From: Ixodes scapularis
Lineage: Eukaryota; Arthropoda; Arachnida; Ixodida; Ixodidae
Length of the DNA stretch: 64,000 nucleotides
Direction: 5' to 3'
Assembly: GCF_016920785.2 (NCBI RefSeq)
Contig: NW_024609857.1
Coordinates: 135,091,094-135,155,093, forward strand
Shown here: positions 1-10,989 of the stretch, piece by piece
How positions within the stretch are numbered: position 1 is the stretch's first letter
How the letters are laid out: every line of letters begins with the position of its first letter
Program-made: the position numbers and the translations under genes
The notes under the pieces: generated by a model
The model's input: the letters and a program-made list of their open reading frames with translations, nothing else
Database searches by the model: none
What the model was told of the DNA's origin: nothing

Positions 1-1275
1 CATTAGTTCTAGAGAACATTTCAAAACATCCCCTTTATAGTTCCTCCTTTTTAAATTAGAAATTGTAGATCAGCAGAGTCTGTTGGAATGGATGCAAAAG
101 ATCCAGTAGTCCAACGCCCTCCTCATATCGCCCCATGTGACTACTAAAACACTCACTGCGACTTTACACTTACTAAACATAGTAGAAATATTTTCAAAAG
201 AAGTCATGAAGCCTTGAGCTTTGGAACCCCAACAGAAATATCAAGAGTATGCAATTTTCTATATAGACGGGACGAAAAACGAGTCCACTGTAGGCTGCGC
301 TATGATTAGACCATCCGTTAAGCGAGTAAGTAGGATCAACTCAACCACCACCATACTCACGGCAGAGCTCTATGGTCTCGTATTGGCGATCGACTATAAT
401 GACCAAAAAAGGTTTTCTCGCTCAGTAGTATAAACTGACACTATGAGTTCCTTAAATGCAGTCATATTACTGAGACGTGTCACAAATGCAATTGTATCTG
501 AATTGCAGACCAATATTTGTTTAGCCACAAACAGCACAATTCACATAGTTTTATGCTGGGTGCCTACTCGTGTTGGCATCCCGCGACATGAAGTCGCTGA
601 TTCTCCTGCAACTTCTGCCAACGAGAGACAAGTAGACTTGCATAAAATACCTTATAAAGACCATCACAAGTATTTGAAGCAGTGCACTTGACTAAAGTGG
701 CCACTTAGTGAGGTACTGAAACGCACAACAAATTACATGCAGTAAAACCCTACATAAGTGAATGGAAAAGTCCAGGGCATCGGGAGTGCTTCTACAAAGT
801 GGTCCTGTGCCGGTTACGAATTGGCCGTACGCGTGTCAAACATGGGTACCTCTTGAGTGGGGACGATGCTCCAGTGTTACAACACTGTAACATAACTTTA
901 AGCATTAAGCACATCCAAAATGAATATCGCACATATGATCAATGCCGCCACAAACAAGTTTCACAATATATACAGAACATGTACCCCTGCACCTAGCCCT
1001 GCTTCTAGGTGATAAACCGCTCTTTTCACACGTTTGCATATTTAAGTTTTTCACTGATATCGGTTTTATACACCGACTGTGATTTTAATTCCCACCCCTA
1101 ACTGATGGACGCATTTTTTACTCTTATACACGTGCATGCTCATATTTTTATGACGTCACCAGCTACTACAGCACTTTCTTCTCTTTAACACTTCTACTGA
1201 AATAGCTTATTATCTTGGCACATTATAACCTTAGATGCTCATCCGTCATTAACCTCCAATCAACAAATCAGCCAA
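1..1275 (+). mobile_element. Old 3' fragment of an I-group LINE (RNase H and C-terminal region)
   Basis: This is a decayed non-LTR retrotransposon remnant. At 244-433 a frame reads an RNase H start with the YIDGT motif (first catalytic Asp) and LTAELYGL (catalytic Glu). At 443-691 a second frame continues with CWVPTR and GIPRHEVADS, the end of the RNase H fold. At 799-996 a third frame carries VLCRLRIGRTRVKHGYL, the C-terminal region. The same segments occur in the same order in the younger copy at 58268-60567. Their 3' untranslated ends also match: both have a CTACTA..GC.CTTTCTTCTCTTTAAC stretch before an AATCAA-type tail, which ends here near 1265. Frameshifts and stops separate the pieces, so the copy is dead. 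It may extend left of the window. Confidence 0.8.
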
Positions 1276-2201
1276 CGAATTTTTAATAGCGGTGTTCTAG
1301 GCGAAGTCCTGAGTACCGCCAGCAGTGCATAATTGTCTGAAGCGTCACCGCGTGTTTTGGTTCATTGTCTCCCGCGTATGCGATTTAGTGACCTACAAGT
1401 TCAGTTATGTAGTGAACTTTAACGACCTGAATGATTCCTGCCTCTAAGGACTGTATTTGGCAGTCATGTTGGGTGTCATGATCATCAAATTCTCAAGCTT
1501 TGCGGAAGCAGGGCGGCATAAAAAGTAGCCAACCAACAAAAGAGCTGTCTCTTGTCTGTTTTTAAGAAACGGTCAAATCTTGTCAAGTAGCTTTTAGATA
1601 CCTTGCCTGTAATCCATAATTTCTTGTAGGAATTGTAGGTGCAGTAAATGTTCGGGTCAAATGTCTTCCCAAATCACCGTTGTCTTTCCGCCTTAGCAGC
1701 AACGATCGGCTTACACTTATGAACCCCGCTGGCGTTACAGATAAATCCCACAATATTTTCTTTTGCTACGTTTTGCTACAGACACAGGTATAGATGCAAG
1801 TTTTAAGTAGGATTTAACTTGTAGAAAAAAACAGGACAAATGAAATATGTAAATGTCCAATGGAGAATGCTTAGGGAGGGTGTCTGCAAGATGCTTCCGA
1901 GCATCGGCAACTGAGGCTGCCCTTTAAGCTCACACCCTCTCCATAAATAGAACGGCTTGAAATTCCATGGCTTGATTATTAAGCCTGTCGAGCCATCCTC
2001 TCGAGTAGTTGAAGTGCTGAATTCCTGCATGAAGTCCCGCGAATTATGGATATCAAAATTAATTCAAGTGAAAGGTACCGGTGGTCTACTTTTGATACTC
2101 AATTGCATAAGAACGACTGCAACGAAAGTTAAAAAAATAAGTTTTAGAGGCAGAACAGAGATATAAAGAAGCCTTATAATACCGTGTCTAAAAAAACAGG
2201 A
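1276..2201. other. Unassigned intergenic DNA
   Basis: No convincing coding region, repeat or RNA gene was recognised. Short open frames exist on both strands but carry no motif I know. Confidence 0.5.
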
Positions 2202-2585
2202 TTATAAGGCACCTAGTGTGGTGCCAAACTGTTTCTCCTTGTGTTTTAGCATCTTGTTGCTCACAGCATCGCACATATAAGGCTTTTTAAAGAACGAGAC
2301 ATCTACGGCTTCCTCCAGTTGTTCAAAATTCGGTGCTCGTTGACGAAAAAGGCTTGAGTAGGATTTTGCCAGGCTCATCCACTTGTCGCAGCCTTTTATA
2401 ATTGTATGACCGTTCGCGAGATCAATGCCAAGGTTTTTCTGGCTCCACACTAACAAGCTGCCAAATGCGGAAAATGGCACACCTTTGATTTCGCAAATTA
2501 TTTTTTTTAATTGAGTAGAAAGCTCTGTTTGTTTGCGGTTGACACATGCCATGATCTCTGACCGCTTCCGCTTCTCATCTGACAT
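2202..2585 (-). pseudogene. CENP-B/pogo-type DNA-binding fragment, probably from a Tigger-like transposase
   Basis: An open frame of 127 codons with an ATG at 2585 and a basic start (KRKRSE). It reads like the N-terminal half of a CENP-B/pogo protein. A helix-turn-helix-like stretch (residues about 10-60) is followed by a Lys/Arg-rich segment and then RAPNFEQLEEAV (about residues 83-94), close to the family pattern R-x-P-x-F-P-x-L-E-x-A at the start of the second DNA-binding domain. Tigger transposases then need a DDE nuclease domain, which is absent: the frame stops at 2202. It is therefore either a truncated transposon or a small derived DNA-binding protein. The reading frame is intact while neighbouring elements are broken. 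The family call rests on motif spacing only. Confidence 0.45.
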
Positions 2586-2586
2586 C

Positions 2587-2662
2587 GTCTATTCCTCTCG
2601 CCTTGCCTTGCTCCTACCGCCTTGCCTCTCCTCTCGCCTTGCCTCTCCTCTCACCTTGCCTC
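2587..2662. repeat. CTCGCCTTGCCTCTC imperfect tandem repeat
   Basis: A pyrimidine-rich run in which CCTTGC and CTCTC units alternate several times immediately upstream of the 2202-2585 frame. This is visible directly in the sequence. No function can be assigned. Confidence 0.6.
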
Positions 2663-3402
2663 TCAGCTTCGCCAAGCGTGTTCGGCTTTGATTCTTCTAT
2701 GTAATTCGACTGCAGCACCCTGTCTCGCCCTTGCGGATTTCAACGCCATCTGGCTTCACGCGGGCCATTGCAGGTCCCCGCCGCTCTTCCCACCACACCT
2801 CTCGGGAACACTATAATCCAAAGTGCGGCTTTCCATTTCAACGAGGACTGAATTGCATACCGAAATTTCGGTCCCCCCAAATTTCTTACATAATGCTCCG
2901 AGTTCGTTTTACGGGGGTCCATATTACCGAGACATGACTCTAGAGAAAACACTCCAATAATATGCAAAGGTTCCTAGGAGGTTGCATATAAGTGCCTAGA
3001 GTGGATTCAACTGCTTCATATGGGTCACGAGTATTATGTGCCGGGTTTGCGTTATATGGCGCGAAGAGATACAAAACGCATCAAGCGTTTGAAACGCTTT
3101 AAGCGTCTCCGCCTCTCTACCAGCTATTTTCGCCGCACGCGACAACTAAGACCTGTAAAACCGTAATGCTGAAATTTGGCCGTCACGCAAAGAAATTTCT
3201 AGCGGGCCTAAATTTGAACACTAGTGCTATGCAAGCGTTCGGTTGCGACTCTTCTTTTAAGTACTGGAGCTTAGATCTCCTTCGAGTGTTAATGGAGCGC
3301 ACGTGTTCGAACTGTGCCCCGTGTTTGTCTTGCTTAGGTGACACCGAAAATTTAGCACTTCAGCTTTACTCTCTAGAGCACATTGCGACAACGTACGCAT
3401 GC
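2663..3402. other. Unassigned intergenic DNA
   Basis: No gene was recognised. Near 3078-3108 there are short repeated CGTTTGAAACG/GCTTTAAGCG words that can pair with one another. Apparent open frames between 2731 and 3459 have no recognisable motif. Confidence 0.45.
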
Positions 3403-3410
3403 CCAGGTAC

Positions 3411-3685
3411 CATGGGCGGATTTAGGGGGGGAGGGGCGGGGCGTACAGCTTTACCCTAAGGCCCCCAAGGTAACCTTTCTCTTAATAAAATATCGGCTTA
3501 CACCAGCTTTTTCCAGGAAGACATTATTAGCTTTTGGTGACATAAAAAAAAAAAAAAACATTAGGCCAACAAAACATATCTGGCCAAAGTTTCGCCCGTA
3601 ATGCCATCTCCCTGTAGATCCCCTCCCCCACCCCTCCTAGCCACCCCCCCCTTCCCCCCAACCCTGACCCTTAAATCCGCACCTC
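3411..3685. mobile_element. MITE with hAT-like 8-bp target duplication
   Basis: The left end reads CATGGGCGGATTTAGGGG and the right end, reverse-complemented, reads GAGGTGCGGATTTAAGGG, giving a short G-rich terminal inverted repeat. Immediately outside lie CCAGGTAC (3403-3410) and CCAGGTCC (3686-3693), a 7-of-8 match that fits an 8-bp target-site duplication as made by hAT-superfamily transposases. The interior contains a 16-A run near 3546-3560 and C-rich stretches and has no coding capacity. Termini of this GGCGGATTTAGGGG type are common in animal genomes. The superfamily call is inferred from the duplication length. Confidence 0.6.
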
Positions 3686-4094
3686 CCAGGTCCAACGAAG
3701 CGCAACATTAGATAACGTTAGCAGGAGCCACAAAAGGTGACGGCCAATGAATTACTAAAGAATTCACATGGTTTTACTTGCGCCCTTTTCCAAATCTAGA
3801 CTCCAGAGTCTCCAGTCAGCAGTAACGCTCTGCCCCTATCAGGCGGACCGCCTACTTATTCCCGATTCATACGGCCTTCATTAAAGTAGCTTTAACTTAA
3901 GTTCCTTTGCGACCTTCATTTTGTAGTTGGTGATATATTTTGTATCTCACCTGGCTTAAGTGGGCATATTCATTTAGAGACGGAACGACGGCATGTTTGT
4001 GAACTATGATGCTTTTTGAAAATTTGGCAGAAAAATCCTATGCCTGAATTTGTTGACAATGAAGCAGTATAAAGCGTCGGTCTGCTTTCTGTAG

Positions 4095-4302
4095 ATCTAG
4101 CTCAGGGAGAGTCTCTGTTGGATGTGGGCAGTGGCCCGATCCTCTTGGGCGCGCTCTTGGCCTCCGGTCGATTCAAACACATCGTGCTGAGCGACCTAGT
4201 CGAAGGAAACAGGCTTGAACTCAAGAAGTGGCTTGACAAGAGTGAAGATGCCATTGACTGGACCCACCGTGCTGAGCAGATTGCTGCCTTAGAGGGCTAC
4301 AG
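4095..4302 (+). CDS. NNMT-like methyltransferase, internal exon with SAM-binding motif I (gene 1)
   Basis: Nicotinamide N-methyltransferase/PNMT/TEMT-family enzymes transfer a methyl group from S-adenosylmethionine to small amines or pyridines in the cytosol. This exon encodes the start of the Rossmann fold: ESLLDVGSGP (motif I, contacting SAM), then HIVLSDLVEGNRLELKKWL, matching the family's SD-[FY] and ELxKWL positions, and DAIDWT. The acceptor is TTTCTGTAG at 4094 and the donor is AG|GTATGT after 4302. The exon is 208 nt: it begins by completing a codon (AT), runs 68 codons and ends two bases into the next. Joining to the exon at 8546 keeps frame (AG+C, Ser). The first exon is not in the window. 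Whether the substrate is nicotinamide cannot be told from sequence. Confidence 0.85.
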
Positions 4303-4552
4303 GTATGTAGGAGTCTACAAATAACTGTCACAGTATATATAGGGTATCTTAATCATTCCCCTGTTTATACAATTCCCTCCCATCTTGCCGTCGCCTTCGA
4401 TTATCGGTAAATTCCGCTGAATACCCCGAATATGAGTACTTATCCCTCTGGGATAATAATGAAAACCATTACATATTGACGAGATTTTCATCGTCTAGTT
4501 AGAGCTGAACTCCTGTATGAAAGTAAGCGGGTTCATACCGGTAACAGTTTAG

Positions 4553-4860
4553 TCATATTGGTCGCACGTTTGTCAAAAGGGTCACCCCGTTTGACCCATA
4601 CCGGCCTCCCTTTTGAGCAATACCAGTCACCCCTTTGGGCGAACGGGTCACTCGATTAGGCAAATGGGTCACTCGTTGGGTCAATTGGGTCTCTTGTTTG
4701 GGCAAAAGGCTCACTGGTTTGAGCAAGCGGGTCGCCCATTTGTGAAAACGGGTGAGCATTTTGCACAAGCGGGTGACCGGTAACCATCAAACTGCACCGG
4801 TTCAATCAAACGGCTCCCCCGTTGCGCAGTGAGCCCGTTTCATACTAAAGTACAGAGCGG
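4553..4860. repeat. Degenerate GGGTCACTCGTTTGGGCAA minisatellite in intron
   Basis: About ten diverged units built on the word GGGTCAC(T/C)CGTTTG with spacing near 25-28 bp. It sits in the large intron of the NNMT-like gene. The minus strand appears open because the unit lacks stops; the resulting RVTRLPK-like repetition reflects the DNA repeat, not a gene. Confidence 0.7.
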
Positions 4861-5234
4861 CGGGACAGTCATGTCTGCTTGACCCACATTCAGTCTTGGA
4901 AGAGCTGTTTTGAATGTCAGTGAACACGTCATCGTCGTAGGCTGAGCAACGACGTATCAATCGCGACGCAAGAGCAGACTGAGCCTCGATTTAGAGGACC
5001 GCGCTCGCTCTACTGAAATGTAATTATGCGACTCTCGAGCATTGTTAGCTTGCTGAAGATGCAAGACGTTGCGTTGTCTGTTTACGAATAAAACAGCGCG
5101 AACAAGGACACAGGACAGAGAAGAAGCACACAGACGGAGCGCTGACTATAAACTGTTTATTTTGAAAGAAACCCCCAACAGAGGGGTCACACCAAACAAA
5201 AATAACATCACGACACATGACCCTCACATGATCG

Positions 5235-5757
5235 TTACGACTTAAAGCCCCTCAAAAATGCCAACTCACAATTATAAAGATCTATCGAAGGCGCGCTGAC
5301 ACAGTTGTTTTTGAACTTGGAAATGTAAAAGGCCTCAGTTATCTCCCTAGTTTGTTGGTGACTCTGTCTTCTCCAGGGCCGTGGTATCTTCCAAAACCGG
5401 AGAGCAGCCACATCTTCCAAAACCGGAGAGCAACCGCCAGATTCCCTGGCGGAGATGCCCTAATGAAACACGCGCGTTAACGTAATCTATCATTAATACA
5501 GCGACCGGTCTGGCCAATGTAAACGTTTTACAGGTCAGGGGAATACTGTAGACCACCCCCCTCTCCCCCCCACACACACAAGGGACAAACTTGCTTTTAT
5601 GCTGCTTATCGCATGCGGCTCTGACAACAGATCCCCTTTCCACTCTCGCACATAAACGTCCCAGCTTGGCCGGTGCTGAGAAAACGACAGGAACATCATG
5701 GCGTTGCGCTACATCATTTAACCTATGCGCCACCTTATGTATATAGGTGACCACCAC
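5235..5757 (-). pseudogene. GIY-YIG endonuclease region of the Penelope-like element (degraded)
   Basis: The open part (5757-5347) reads VPVVFSAPAKLGRLC, then a Cys/His-containing linker, then GVVYSIPLTCK, which corresponds to the GIY half of the nuclease motif near 5550. The expected YIGQTGR half is replaced by unrelated residues, so the active site is not preserved. Downstream RDCGCSP-like and EAFYI..NNCVS pieces (about 5420-5260) lie in another frame and match the end of the domain. The nuclease would nick target DNA for retrotransposition; here it is a pseudogene. Confidence 0.75.
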
Positions 5758-5959
5758 TCGGTATCTGCGTAGACTTCCTACCCATAACTATCTCCGGATT
5801 TCTCACCTTCCTCAAGAGGCACTCGGCCACACATACAGGATATTTCCAGGATAGCCGCCCTCAAAACGTTTGTTAGCTTGTCTACGAAAACTCGTCGTCA
5901 TTTGGTGAGGACATGACCTGACGAGCGACCCCCAAAGACTTCTGGTTATGATCCCCCTT

Positions 5960-6990
5960 TTAAATATTTTTTAATGACTCGACTCGAACGGAAGTACACC
6001 TTTCTTCGACCTAGGACAGTAGCACCAGCACAAGTGGGAGTCCGAGAAAGTTAGCTTATTGTCTAAAAACTGTAGGATATTCCCAACAGGGTCTTTCCTG
6101 GTGAAGTTTAACCCACTGGCATGACCCTTGAACACGTCCAACATGTCTGCAACCACGCCCGCTCTTTTCCGGCCAGAACCAGTTCGGAACAACACCAAAA
6201 AGTCATCTACGTACCTAGATACACGGATGACGTCACCCCCTAAACCTCCGGCTATGCCTCTATCACACCTGGACAGGAATACGTCACTTAAAACAGGCGC
6301 GACACCAGTACCAATGCATCACCTTGCTTCTGTAAAAACTTCGACCCCCTGTACTCCACAAAAGTGGAACTAAAAAAAAAACAAAAAAAAACAGCAATTT
6401 TAAAAATTGTTTAACGTTAACGCCACAAATATTCAGAAAAAAAAAAAAACCTACTCGCTTGATTTAATGAACTCCCACACAGCGACCAACAGCTGTCGGT
6501 GGGGAATCGCATAAAACAGAACCTCGACATCAAAAGAGACCGCGTCGCACCGCCTGGGGTTCTCCTCCCTCACGAACTTGACCACCGACATTGACCTGCC
6601 AACTATAAAAGGGTTTCGCAAAGGGAGTGGGGTAGGATGCCTCTTAAGGAAAGCTGCTATGTGTACTTGCCAAGAACCCTTTTGTGTTACAATTGCCCTG
6701 AATGGCAACGACTATTTATGTGACTTCACTGTAAAAAGCACGTTAAGGTGAAGGCCTCTTCCTTGAACAACCGATGACCTAAGCCTCTCCAGACCAAAAT
6801 ACTGACACAACTTGACTGCCCTCTGTTTGATCTTACTTAGGGTCATATTCTTAACCACATTATAGTTCTTACTGATCGCCTCTCAGGCCTTCACAGAAAA
6901 CACTCCCTCCGGGACCAGGAGAAACCCTCTTTCTTTGTCAGTAAGCCGTAATTTTTGACCTTCCTCTATACAAAACAAAACATTTATACC
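5960..6990 (-). pseudogene. Penelope-like reverse transcriptase (broken)
   Basis: RT motif A reads VSFDVEVLFYAIP, with the catalytic Asp near 6530. A second piece carries GTGVAPVLSDVFL (motif B region, about 6300) and RYVDDFLVLF, whose catalytic YVDD codons lie at 6202-6213. HASGLNFTRKDP and NILQFLDNKLTFSD (about 6050-6110) follow, as expected for this family. The two RT pieces are separated by an A-rich insertion of about 80 bp and are in different frames. Both metal-binding Asp positions survive, so the death of the copy is due to frame breaks and not to loss of catalytic residues. Confidence 0.8.
6370..6450. repeat. A-rich insertion within the Penelope-like RT
   Basis: Two A-runs (6371-6391 with one C, and 6438-6450) flank an AT-rich core containing AATTTTAAAAATT. 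The RT reading is continuous on either side but interrupted here, so this is a later insertion or expansion. Confidence 0.6.
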
Positions 6991-8009
6991 CTAAAGGTGG
7001 ATACACTTAGATAATATATAATTGGGAAGGGTTTCTTTAGGCACATTTATTTCGAGCGCGAAAAATTTGGCTTGTCTCACTCTCCAGATGCAGCATCTTT
7101 ACGTCAGGACCCATTTTTTTTCCATGTAGTGGATGTGGGCCATGATCGTCTAGAGAGCAGACGCCGAAGCTTGACTGCCAATAGCAAAAAGAACAAAATA
7201 GGTTAACCTTGTTTAACATTGTATATTAACGAGGATCGGCCTTTAAACCAACAAAAATAATCTTTTATTTTAACCTTAACCGAGCTCTGCTATATACCCG
7301 ATTTTTATGTATATTTTCTGATAAAGAATAGTCACAAGAGCAAAAATGTAAGGAGGATTCGGCTCACTTACATAAAATTCGCTAAAAAGCCTGTACGGCT
7401 TGACCGAATGTACATCATTGACACCTATTAAAATAACGATACAAAAGACTAATGGGAACTAAATATTTGTGAATACTCAAATAGTGTTACAGTTGCTTAA
7501 TGATATGCGCTCATACTACCCACAATCCCATTATACCATATGAAAACCCATGCAAAGAAACACCTGAGCACTAAGTATTTCAAGTGTGGACATTAACGTT
7601 TCAGTGCTTCAAGAATATCTCCCCCTTATGCACTTATATACATAAAACACGGACATATTTTATGCCGCTGTGCGCTACATTCATTCAATTGGGATATTCC
7701 TAACTAAAAAAATTATTACAAAAAAGTGGAAGGAAACAACGCTATTTATGCAGTCATGGGTAGTACCGCAATACTTGTATCGCTAAACTTTAAGTGGTTA
7801 TTTTTTATAACTTTACACTGTAACTCGATACATTTATTAATCTACTGTAAGAATAAGTTAACTATTTTGTTTTAGAAAATAACTAAAAGTATCTGCAATT
7901 ATACAGATAATTTTCGCCAAAAAAGTATCCTAATTTGTAAACAACCCAGCGGGTTCGAATACGTGCTGAGGTTCGGCCCCAAATATACACGGCAAAATAA
8001 AACAATAAC
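6991..8009. other. AT-rich intron DNA
   Basis: Part of the NNMT-like intron. It is strongly AT-rich from about 7250 to 7920, with no gene or repeat family recognised. Near 7945-7960 a GGGTTCGAATAC word resembles a tRNA B box and may belong to the SINE that follows. Confidence 0.5.
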
Positions 8010-8178
8010 TCAAAACGGCTTAACGGATAATCGGTTAAGGCGTCGCCCCGGAAAGGCGCACGTTGCTGGTTCGATTTCCGCTCCTGGCCCAAGTTTTCGC
8101 GAGCTCTCTTCATTTTTCCTTCCTCTAAAATTAATGCACCAAATTCAACATTCACCTTCTCCCTTCTTCGTAGTCTAT

Positions 8179-8180
<2 letters not shown>
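8010..8180 (+). mobile_element. tRNA-derived SINE
   Basis: A Pol III-type internal promoter is visible: an A-box-like TAACGGATAATCGG (8023-8036) and a B-box GGTTCGATT (8068-8076) about 45 bp apart, as in tRNA genes. The clover-leaf pairing is poor, and the unit continues into a non-tRNA tail (AAGTTTTCGCGAGCTCTC..) and then the (AT)n tract, which is SINE-like and not tRNA-like. Ticks are known to carry tRNA-derived SINEs of the Ruka type; this copy is diverged and I cannot assign it to that family with certainty. Confidence 0.55.

Positions 8181-8233
<53 letters not shown>
8181..8233. repeat. (AT)n microsatellite
   Basis: An almost pure AT dinucleotide run of about 50 bp at the 3' side of the SINE. 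Open frames that read IYIYIY through it are artefacts. Confidence 0.95.
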
Positions 8234-8235
<2 letters not shown>

Positions 8236-8545
8236 GGCGACGCGACTTAGGCAGAACAACAAGCACTTTTTGGATTGTTAGAATCGATCAAAATCAGTGT
8301 TTACATCTCTATCAAGACGCTCTGGCCTTCTCTACCATGGGAATCTCGCGCTCGAGTCGTGAAAACTGAAAAGCCTCATGTCGTACTCACCCTGTCGGAA
8401 ATTGCGTATCACGAAATTTCCTATATTGCTAACAAAGTGCCGACGCTTTGTGACATCGCCTATACTTGCAGCTATCGACTGAACACAGTGTCACACATCA
8501 TAGCTGCGTAAAAGCTGACCATTACGTTATCGTTCTGCTTTGCAG

Positions 8546-8972
8546 CGACATCAAGAAGGGGGCGTTGAAAATACTTGAGCGCACACGCTCGGCCATACGT
8601 AAAGTGGTCCCCTGTGATGTTCTGGAGCCCGGAGTTCTCCCGGAGGAACACAGGGAGACGTTCGACATCGTTATGTCCAATGGATGCCTGGAGTCTGCCA
8701 CAACAGATCATGAATCTTTTAGAGCGGCGCTTCTTAACGTGGGAAAACTTGTAAAACCTGGAGGGCTGCTTATCCTTGTGGGCGCGGGTGGCTTAAAGAG
8801 CTACCCTGTCGGTACCGCTGAATTTGCGCACGCAAACTTAACGGAAGATGCGTTGAAACAAGCCGTGACAGATGCTGGTTTTCAGATCAATGCATACCGT
8901 CTCAAAAAAGGTGTTTGTTTTTTTGAAAGTTCACAGGAATTCATGTTTCTCCTGGCGGCCCGTAAAGCCTGA
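8546..8972 (+). CDS. NNMT-like methyltransferase, terminal exon (gene 1)
   Basis: The last exon follows the acceptor TTCTGCTTTGCAG at 8545 and begins one base into a Ser codon, so it joins the exon at 4095-4302 in frame. It encodes VVPCDVLEPG (SAM adenine-side region), FDIVMSNGCLESA (the family's substrate-side strand), LLNVGKLVKPGGLLILVGAG (the conserved LKPGG turn) and ends FMFLLAARKA followed by TGA at 8970-8972. The coding part is 427 nt (141 residues plus stop). With a first exon the size of the one at 48337 the protein would be about 254 residues, close to the usual 260-290 for NNMT/PNMT enzymes. No internal stop is present, so gene 1 is likely functional. Apparent longer frames starting upstream at 8466 read into the intron and are not used. 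Confidence 0.87.
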
Positions 8973-9087
8973 TTCTGCTCATTGGACTAGATTCACTTTG
9001 TGCGCGAGACTTCCTTTTCCTCGGCGCCGCAATTCAACTCACCCCGTGGGTACCTGCGCAAATAGAGGTTTCAAGATACGGCTTTTT

Positions 9088-9114
9088 AATAAAAACGCAA
9101 TGAAGTCAAATAAA
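9088..9114 (+). terminator. Polyadenylation signals of the NNMT-like gene
   Basis: Two AATAAA hexamers lie at 9088-9093 and 9109-9114, about 116-140 bp after the stop codon of the terminal exon. This is a normal 3' UTR length for a compact enzyme gene. Confidence 0.65.
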
Positions 9115-10985
9115 AGTGTGTCTAGTTAAAGAGAAAAAGACTTCTAAAAGATAATTAATATGCAGAAACTAAAAGACTGCGATACACAAGTACAGCTGTT
9201 GTTGCCAAGGTTTCTGTCTCATTTGGACTTCCACTACTAAGTGGACATACATTTTAGAGAGTAATTTTTCATCTTGTATTCTTGTAATAAAAATTTAAAA
9301 GCGACGGTCTATTAGTCATACCCATGTAGAAACATGATAAAACGACGAATATTTTTTGGTATTCTGAAACAGCCCCATATTAAATATATAACAATCTTGT
9401 TGCAAGAAAGGCTCATGACTTGATGCTTGTGAAATGACGTTTAATGACCCACGAAGCAATGAATCAAAAACTGTACTCACCCACTTGACTGTAAGGTCAC
9501 TTCGTATATTGAATGGCCCTGTGATCAAATAGAGAACCGTATTTTAAAATAATATTAATACTTCTGAACTGACGCACAATTTGTATTTTTTTTTGTAACT
9601 TAGTGCTTTTCAAAAGATATTTGCGTTTTTTATTTTATAAATACCTCCGTATTAAAAACTCTACTTACATACCTAAGGAACGAGCTAAAATTTGTACGGA
9701 AAGCTGGAGAGATATATCCCAAAAAGTATTAAGTAATACAATTACTGCGATACATATATTTTAACGCAAAAATACGGGTACTGGGATATCTCTAAAAACG
9801 CAGCCAAAAGGTGTTCTGGAATACAAACGCAGAGCCTAATGACAATAACACTTCAGCCCTGATGTATTATGGAGTCCTGTCAGCGCTGCAAATCCCTTCA
9901 GCTCATTAAAACCCTCAGCCCTTCAAACCACTTCAACCTTTCAGCCCCTCACACACTTCAACCTTTCAACCACCGTTAGCCCCTGAACCCTTTAGACATC
10001 AAAATAACTTTGAACGATTGACCAAACATAAAGTTCGAAATGTTAGTGGAAATTATTTCACGGATTTTACATATATGTTGTTTTTACATACATGTGGTAG
10101 ATCAAAAAGACGATAAGAACCAATGTTTACTTAAGGCAGGGCACAATCAGCTGTAAAAAAATCAATCGGACCAAACAGGGACTACCGACTACCTTGACGC
10201 AAAAAATATTTTTCAATGTGCTCACAATAAGGGTGGATAAATTCCTAAGATGTACGGTAGTTCAAAAATAAAATCAAGCGGGTGTAACGCACGCACACTT
10301 ACACACTGTCAGTAGAATATTTAGCGAAAACGAAGAACGCGCTCCCAACATCAGCCGCCACTGAGAAATCGTAAGCACAGTTACGGTTTCGCCCCATGGT
10401 TGCGTCGCGGTGGCATCTCCAGCTTCTTTTTTTATCCCGGGATGTTCCTGAAGCCGAACGGACGAAGAGGCGCAGACCAAGCTGCTCCAGAAGATATGCC
10501 CCAAGCACGGGACGGGAAACCAAATGCCCGCTGGTTTTTGGGAATCTAGTTTGCGTTCGTTGACGGAGACAAAACAGGGGACGACCTTCTCACCACGACT
10601 GAAGAAAACAGTTTATCTTTAAACAGACAGCAAACAATCACCTTCCCTATTTCCCCACGCACACTCGCCCCCTCGTGAGCGAGGACTGGGTGTATTGAAC
10701 GGCAGCAAAAACGCCATCTATTTCTTTCTATCTCTCTCTCGCTTTCTAGTCAGGCCCGTGAAACACCTACACAGAACACACAGACACAATATAATTGTAT
10801 AGGAGAACGTCTCCCCAATTTCCAACGCTCGCTGCGTGCGCCCGATACAATATGGACAAGCGGCTTCCCCGATGCATATATCCTCAACCGTCACGTGATG
10901 CCTCCCGCAGACCCGTTAAAACTACTTTGATGGGTGTTTTGGTTTCACGGAAAGGATTGGGACAGTCCCCACAGGCCTCTCAGGA
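9115..10985. other. Unassigned intergenic DNA
   Basis: AT-rich to about 9830, then a TTCAACC/CAGCCC low-complexity stretch (9885-9990). Between 10260 and 10525 the minus strand is open in two overlapping frames (74 and 76 codons) with no family recognised. From 10700 to 10750 there is a CT-rich run. Confidence 0.45.
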
Positions 10986-10989
10986 TACT

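Larger units (their letters stand above)
5045..6990 (-). mobile_element. Penelope-like element, decayed, antisense inside the NNMT-like intron
   Basis: Read on the minus strand, the element runs from an N-terminal region (about 6985-6720, LTDKERGFLLVPEGVFCEG), through reverse transcriptase (6708 to about 5960), to a C-terminal GIY-YIG nuclease region (5757-5235) and a 3' tail containing IVSAPSVC (about 5150). This order is diagnostic of Penelope-like retroelements, which use RT plus a GIY-YIG endonuclease. Several frameshifts and stops and an A-rich insertion (6370-6450) show that it is dead. It occupies almost half of the intron between the exons at 4095 and 8546, on the opposite strand to the host gene. 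Confidence 0.85.

Noticed and set aside
4553..4768. Minus-strand repeat protein (RVTRLPK-like)
   Set aside because: It is a translation of a degenerate minisatellite within an intron.
7883..8266. Frames reading IYIYIY on both strands
   Set aside because: They are translations of the (AT)n tract.
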